From assembly GCA_017408185.1 (NCBI GenBank), contig JAFQVE010000306.1:1-8742 (forward strand): a DNA stretch of 8,742 nt. The letters run 5' to 3'. Positions 6,580 to 8,742 of the stretch are shown here, piece by piece (position 1 is the first letter of the stretch; each line of letters begins with the position of its first letter). Under the pieces are notes generated by a model. That model searched no databases, had not been told where the DNA came from, and saw only the letters and a program-made list of their open reading frames with translations. The DNA is from Oscillospiraceae bacterium. Lineage in GTDB: Bacteria; Bacillota_A; Clostridia; Oscillospirales; JAAYXM01. A program made the translations under genes and the position numbers.

Positions 6580-6617
6580 TGGCAGAAATCTGGCAGAAAT
6601 TTGGCAGAAATTTGGCA
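6580..6617 (+). repeat. Three and a half tandem 11-bp direct repeats
   Basis: TGGCAGAAATC (6580-6590), TGGCAGAAATT (6591-6601), TGGCAGAAATT (6602-6612) and the partial TGGCA (6613-6617) follow each other with no gap. An 11-bp period places equal bases on one face of the helix. The array ends 22 bp before an extended -10 element, so it covers roughly -72 to -35 of the predicted promoter, the place for an activator. The first unit can also form a small CTGCC/GGCAG hairpin with 6571-6575. Confidence 0.9.
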
Positions 6618-6636
6618 ACTCAAAAAATAAAAAGTG

Positions 6637-6645
6637 TGGTATGAT
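6637..6645 (+). promoter_or_regulatory. Extended -10 promoter element ahead of the phage packaging genes
   Basis: TGGTATGAT fits the TGnTATAAT extended -10 form. At the proper distance upstream (about 6617-6622) there is no -35 match, only the end of the 11-bp repeat array, which suggests activator dependence. The start would be near 6652. Inferred from sequence alone. Confidence 0.5.
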
Positions 6646-6660
6646 TATCACAGCCTGAAG

Positions 6661-6691
6661 AGTGTACACCCTTTCGGTGTGCACTTTTTTT
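6661..6691 (+). terminator. Intrinsic terminator in the leader of the terminase genes
   Basis: AGTGTACACC (6661-6670) pairs with GGTGTGCACT (6676-6685) over 10 bp with one G-U around a CTTTC loop, followed by seven T (6685-6691). It can also act as the end of any read-through from the RNA methyltransferase gene. It lies about 10 nt after the predicted start, so a transcript from that promoter would be only about 40 nt unless the terminator is bypassed. Confidence 0.85.
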
Positions 6692-6712
6692 GCATGGAGA
6701 GGAGGTGAGAGC

Positions 6713-6997
6713 ATGGCACATGCAAAAAATACAATAAGAGGGGAGCTTGCAAAAATCGTGCGCAAAAAGGTTGAGCCGTCATACCTTGAAAAGCTCGGAG
6801 TTCCGGTCGAAGTAAAAAAATCTCCGAGTGTTTTGCAGGCTATTGCCCTCGCACAGGTGAAAAAAGGTCTTGAAGGAGATCTTAAAGCGGCAGAATTCAT
6901 TGAAAAGCTTCTTTGCGATAACGGGGGTGTGCAGAGCAAAACGGAAAAGGAATTTGATGTCGTTGTAAAAGTGCTCGATGACCCGGATGGAAATTAG
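6713..6997 (+). CDS. Phage terminase small subunit-like protein
   Basis: A 94-residue, mostly helical, lysine-rich protein placed directly before the large terminase. Small terminase subunits recognise the phage packaging site and load the motor; here the assignment rests mainly on position plus resemblance of PSVLQAIALAQVKKGLEGDLKAAEF (residues 38-62) to helices in short clostridial phage proteins found at this place. An N-terminal DNA-binding helix-turn-helix is not obvious, and 94 residues is short for the class, so it may be a reduced TerS or an accessory packaging protein. The start at 6713 has an excellent AGGAGGTG (6700-6707) 5 nt upstream. A longer frame from GTG at 6662 would lie inside the terminator hairpin and is rejected. 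It overlaps the next gene by 20 nt, implying translational coupling. Confidence 0.65.
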   Translation: MAHAKNTIRGELAKIVRKKVEPSYLEKLGVPVEVKKSPSVLQAIALAQVKKGLEGDLKAAEFIEKLLCDNGGVQSKTEKEFDVVVKVLDDPDGN

Positions 6998-8297
6998 CAT
7001 AACTCCGCGTCAGAGGGATTTTATCTATGCAAAATCAGGCGAGGTGCTTTTCGGAGGTGCCGCGGGGGGAGGAAAGTCATACGGGCAGCTTGTTGATGCA
7101 TTGCTTTTTGCACTGCGATATCCGAAGTCAAAGCAGCTTATTCTGCGCCGCACGCTGCCGGAGCTTGAAAAATCGCTTGTGAGAACAGCTCTTGAGATTT
7201 ATCCGCGTGAGCTTTTTACTTATAAAGCATCGCGTCACGAGGGAGTATTTGCAAACGGCTCGGTGATAGACTTCGGCTACTGCGATTCTGAAAATGACGT
7301 ATACCGCTATCAGTCGGCGGAATATGACATTATCCGTTTTGACGAGTTGACGCATTTCACGGAAAGAATGTATGTGTATCTCCTTTCCCGCGTTCGCGGA
7401 GCAAATACATATCCAAAGCAGGTGAAATGCTCAACGAATCCCGGCGGGATAGGTCACACATGGGTGAAAGCACGCTTTATAGATACGGGAGCACCGAATG
7501 AAGAACACCTTGGAAGAATTTTTATTCCTTCCCGTGTTTCGGACAATACGTTTTTGATGAAAGCAGATCCGGAATACGTAAAGCGACTTGAAAAGCTTTC
7601 AAAAAAAGACAGGGAGGCTTTGCTTTACGGAAACTGGGACATCTTTGACGGGCAGTATTTTACGGAGTGGAACCGGGAAATCCATGTTATTTCTCCGTTC
7701 GAAATCCCAACGCACTGGCGAAGATATTTTGTAATGGACTATGGTCTTGATATGCTTGCGGGATATTGGATTGCGATGGATACGTGGGGGCGGGCGTATG
7801 TATATCGTGAGATATACGAGAGCGGACTTATCATATCCGAGGCGGCAAGAAAAATTCGCGAAGCGACAGATGAGAAAATCCACAGCTATATCGCACCGCC
7901 GGATTTGTGGAACAGACGTCAGGATACGGGGAAGAGCGCGGCGCAGATATTTGCGGAAAACGGAGTGCCGGTAACGGCGGCAAGAAACGAGCGTGTGCAG
8001 GGATGGTATAATCTGAAAGAATGGCTTTCGCCATTCCGTGATGAAACGGGAAAGGCGAGTGCATATCTCCGCATTTTTTCAAATTGCACAAACTTAATAC
8101 GAACTTTGCCGGCAGTATCGGTTGATGCAAAAAATCCGAATGACGTGGCAAACACTCCACACGAGCTTACGCATGCACCGGACGCGATACGGTATTTTGT
8201 TGCGGGAAGACCGGTTCCTGCAGTTATTTCACGGGTTGATGACGGCGGAAAACCCGAATTCGACAAACAGATTGACAATCTGCTTGAATTTTCTTAA
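6978..8297 (+). CDS. Phage terminase large subunit (packaging ATPase/nuclease)
   Basis: The motor that cuts concatemeric phage DNA and pumps it into the prohead. The 439 residues contain both domains. The ATPase has Walker A GGAAGGGKS (26-34), Walker B IIRFDE (118-123, with the catalytic Glu123) and the coupling motif STNPGG (152-157). The RNase H-like nuclease starts near VMDYG (252-256, Asp254 as first acidic ligand) and ends with HAPDAIRYF (399-407, Asp402 as last); the middle acid is probably E278 or D309. All key residues look intact, so the gene appears functional. ATG at 6978 and ATG at 6987 are both possible starts; neither has a strong Shine-Dalgarno, and both overlap the end of the small-subunit gene, which favours coupled translation. 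Downstream spacing to the next gene is 13 nt, so the genes form one operon. Confidence 0.95.
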   Translation: MTRMEISITPRQRDFIYAKSGEVLFGGAAGGGKSYGQLVDALLFALRYPKSKQLILRRTLPELEKSLVRTALEIYPRELFTYKASRHEGVFANGSVIDFGYCDSENDVYRYQSAEYDIIRFDELTHFTERMYVYLLSRVRGANTYPKQVKCSTNPGGIGHTWVKARFIDTGAPNEEHLGRIFIPSRVSDNTFLMKADPEYVKRLEKLSKKDREALLYGNWDIFDGQYFTEWNREIHVISPFEIPTHWRRYFVMDYGLDMLAGYWIAMDTWGRAYVYREIYESGLIISEAARKIREATDEKIHSYIAPPDLWNRRQDTGKSAAQIFAENGVPVTAARNERVQGWYNLKEWLSPFRDETGKASAYLRIFSNCTNLIRTLPAVSVDAKNPNDVANTPHELTHAPDAIRYFVAGRPVPAVISRVDDGGKPEFDKQIDNLLEFS

Positions 8298-8310
8298 AGG
8301 GGGTTAAATT

Positions 8311-8742
8311 ATGGCGAAAGCCTCAAAGCATACTGTGTCAGCGAACACGGTATACACAAAAAAATACGGAAGCTTCCGCGGGGTGGATTTTTCACACGAT
8401 GCATCGATGGTGGATGATGCCCACTCTCCGGAGGCAAAAAACCTTATATCCGATACATCCGGTTTTCCGGAGAAGCGGCTCGGCTGGAGAAGCGTGGAGG
8501 ACTTCGGAGCGCGGATAAACGGGATATACAGCTTTGGAGCGGAAGAGGCGAGCTGCATGATAATTCATGCGGGAACGTCCGTTTACAAGCTGGAGGACGG
8601 AGAAAAGACAACACTTATCAGCGGGATAGCGAACCGCCCGTCACAAGGGAAATATTTTAAAGGCAAGCTTTGCATACTCACGGGAGAGGAATATCTCGTG
8701 TTTGACGGAGAGACGTGCGTGCGCGCAAGTGACTTTGAGGAT
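8311..8742 (+). CDS. Probable phage virion structural protein, N-terminal part only
   Basis: An open frame of 144 codons that runs off the right edge. The start ATG follows a GGGGG-type ribosome site (8299-8303, overlapping the terL stop region) with 7 nt spacing. The translation has FRGVDFSHDASMVDD at 22-36, then SPEAKNLISDTSGFPEKRLGW at about 39-59, then short repeated strand-turn segments (IHAGTSVYKLEDG, GKLCILTGEEYLVFDG). Such SP-AxNL...GFPEKRxGW openings followed by GxxLY/GKLY blades recall phage head-completion or tail-hub proteins with a beta-propeller, for example the style of P22 gp10. This resemblance is from memory and is not a family assignment. A portal gene is normally expected directly after terL, and this is clearly not one. 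Function and full length are unknown. Confidence 0.7.
   Translation, partial: MAKASKHTVSANTVYTKKYGSFRGVDFSHDASMVDDAHSPEAKNLISDTSGFPEKRLGWRSVEDFGARINGIYSFGAEEASCMIIHAGTSVYKLEDGEKTTLISGIANRPSQGKYFKGKLCILTGEEYLVFDGETCVRASDFED

Noticed and set aside
6580..6617. CRISPR array or replication iterons
   Set aside because: There are no spacers and units are 11 bp, which excludes CRISPR; no replication gene is near, and the position at an extended -10 fits a promoter-bound activator better.
6662..6712. Upstream GTG start for the small terminase-like gene
   Set aside because: The GTG lies in the terminator stem; ATG 6713 has a near-perfect AGGAGGTG.
7919..8278. Minus-strand open frame of 119 codons opposite terL, and similar ones at 7831-8160 and 5044-5601
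   Set aside because: They overlap well-supported genes, lack ribosome sites and recognisable motifs.

Overview
The window looks like a piece of a Firmicutes chromosome, most likely a class Clostridia gut-type bacterium of moderate GC. The signs are strong AGGAGG-type ribosome binding sites, sigma-A style TTGACA/TATAAT promoters with 17-bp spacers, and protein sequences that resemble clostridial homologues. The lineage is inferred from protein character, not from a search. A phage late-gene module begins at about position 6580 and runs off the right edge.

The left part (1 to about 4400) is read leftwards. From the rpsO promoter the order is rpsO (ribosomal protein S15), then pnp (polynucleotide phosphorylase), the classic bacterial pair. 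A leaky-looking hairpin lies between them and a long leader hairpin precedes pnp. A strong terminator ends pnp. An M20-family amidohydrolase with its own promoter follows. After it, through a hairpin that buries a Shine-Dalgarno sequence, comes the first 36 codons of an Amidase_6-type protein with a probable TTG start. That last gene is missed by ATG-only calling and is cut by the window edge.

The middle part (4500 to 6565) is read rightwards. It holds a stand-alone class II glutamine amidotransferase-like protein with a near-consensus promoter, and a TrmH/SpoU-family RNA 2'-O-methyltransferase with a separate promoter.

Only 14 bases after the methyltransferase stop, phage-like sequence begins. 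It starts with three and a half 11-bp direct repeats, then an extended -10 element, a short terminator hairpin, a small terminase-like gene, the large terminase (ATPase/nuclease), and the start of a probable virion structural gene. No integrase, repressor or replication gene lies between host and packaging genes, so this is either one end of a prophage or a decayed or domesticated phage remnant. The repeats, -10 element and early terminator resemble a regulated phage late promoter and are the most interesting feature of the window.

No rRNA, tRNA, CRISPR array or insertion sequence was seen. No gap between genes exceeds 300 bases once promoters and leaders are counted. The largest, between the rpsO and amidotransferase start codons (4214-4565), is filled by the rpsO leader and two divergent promoters.
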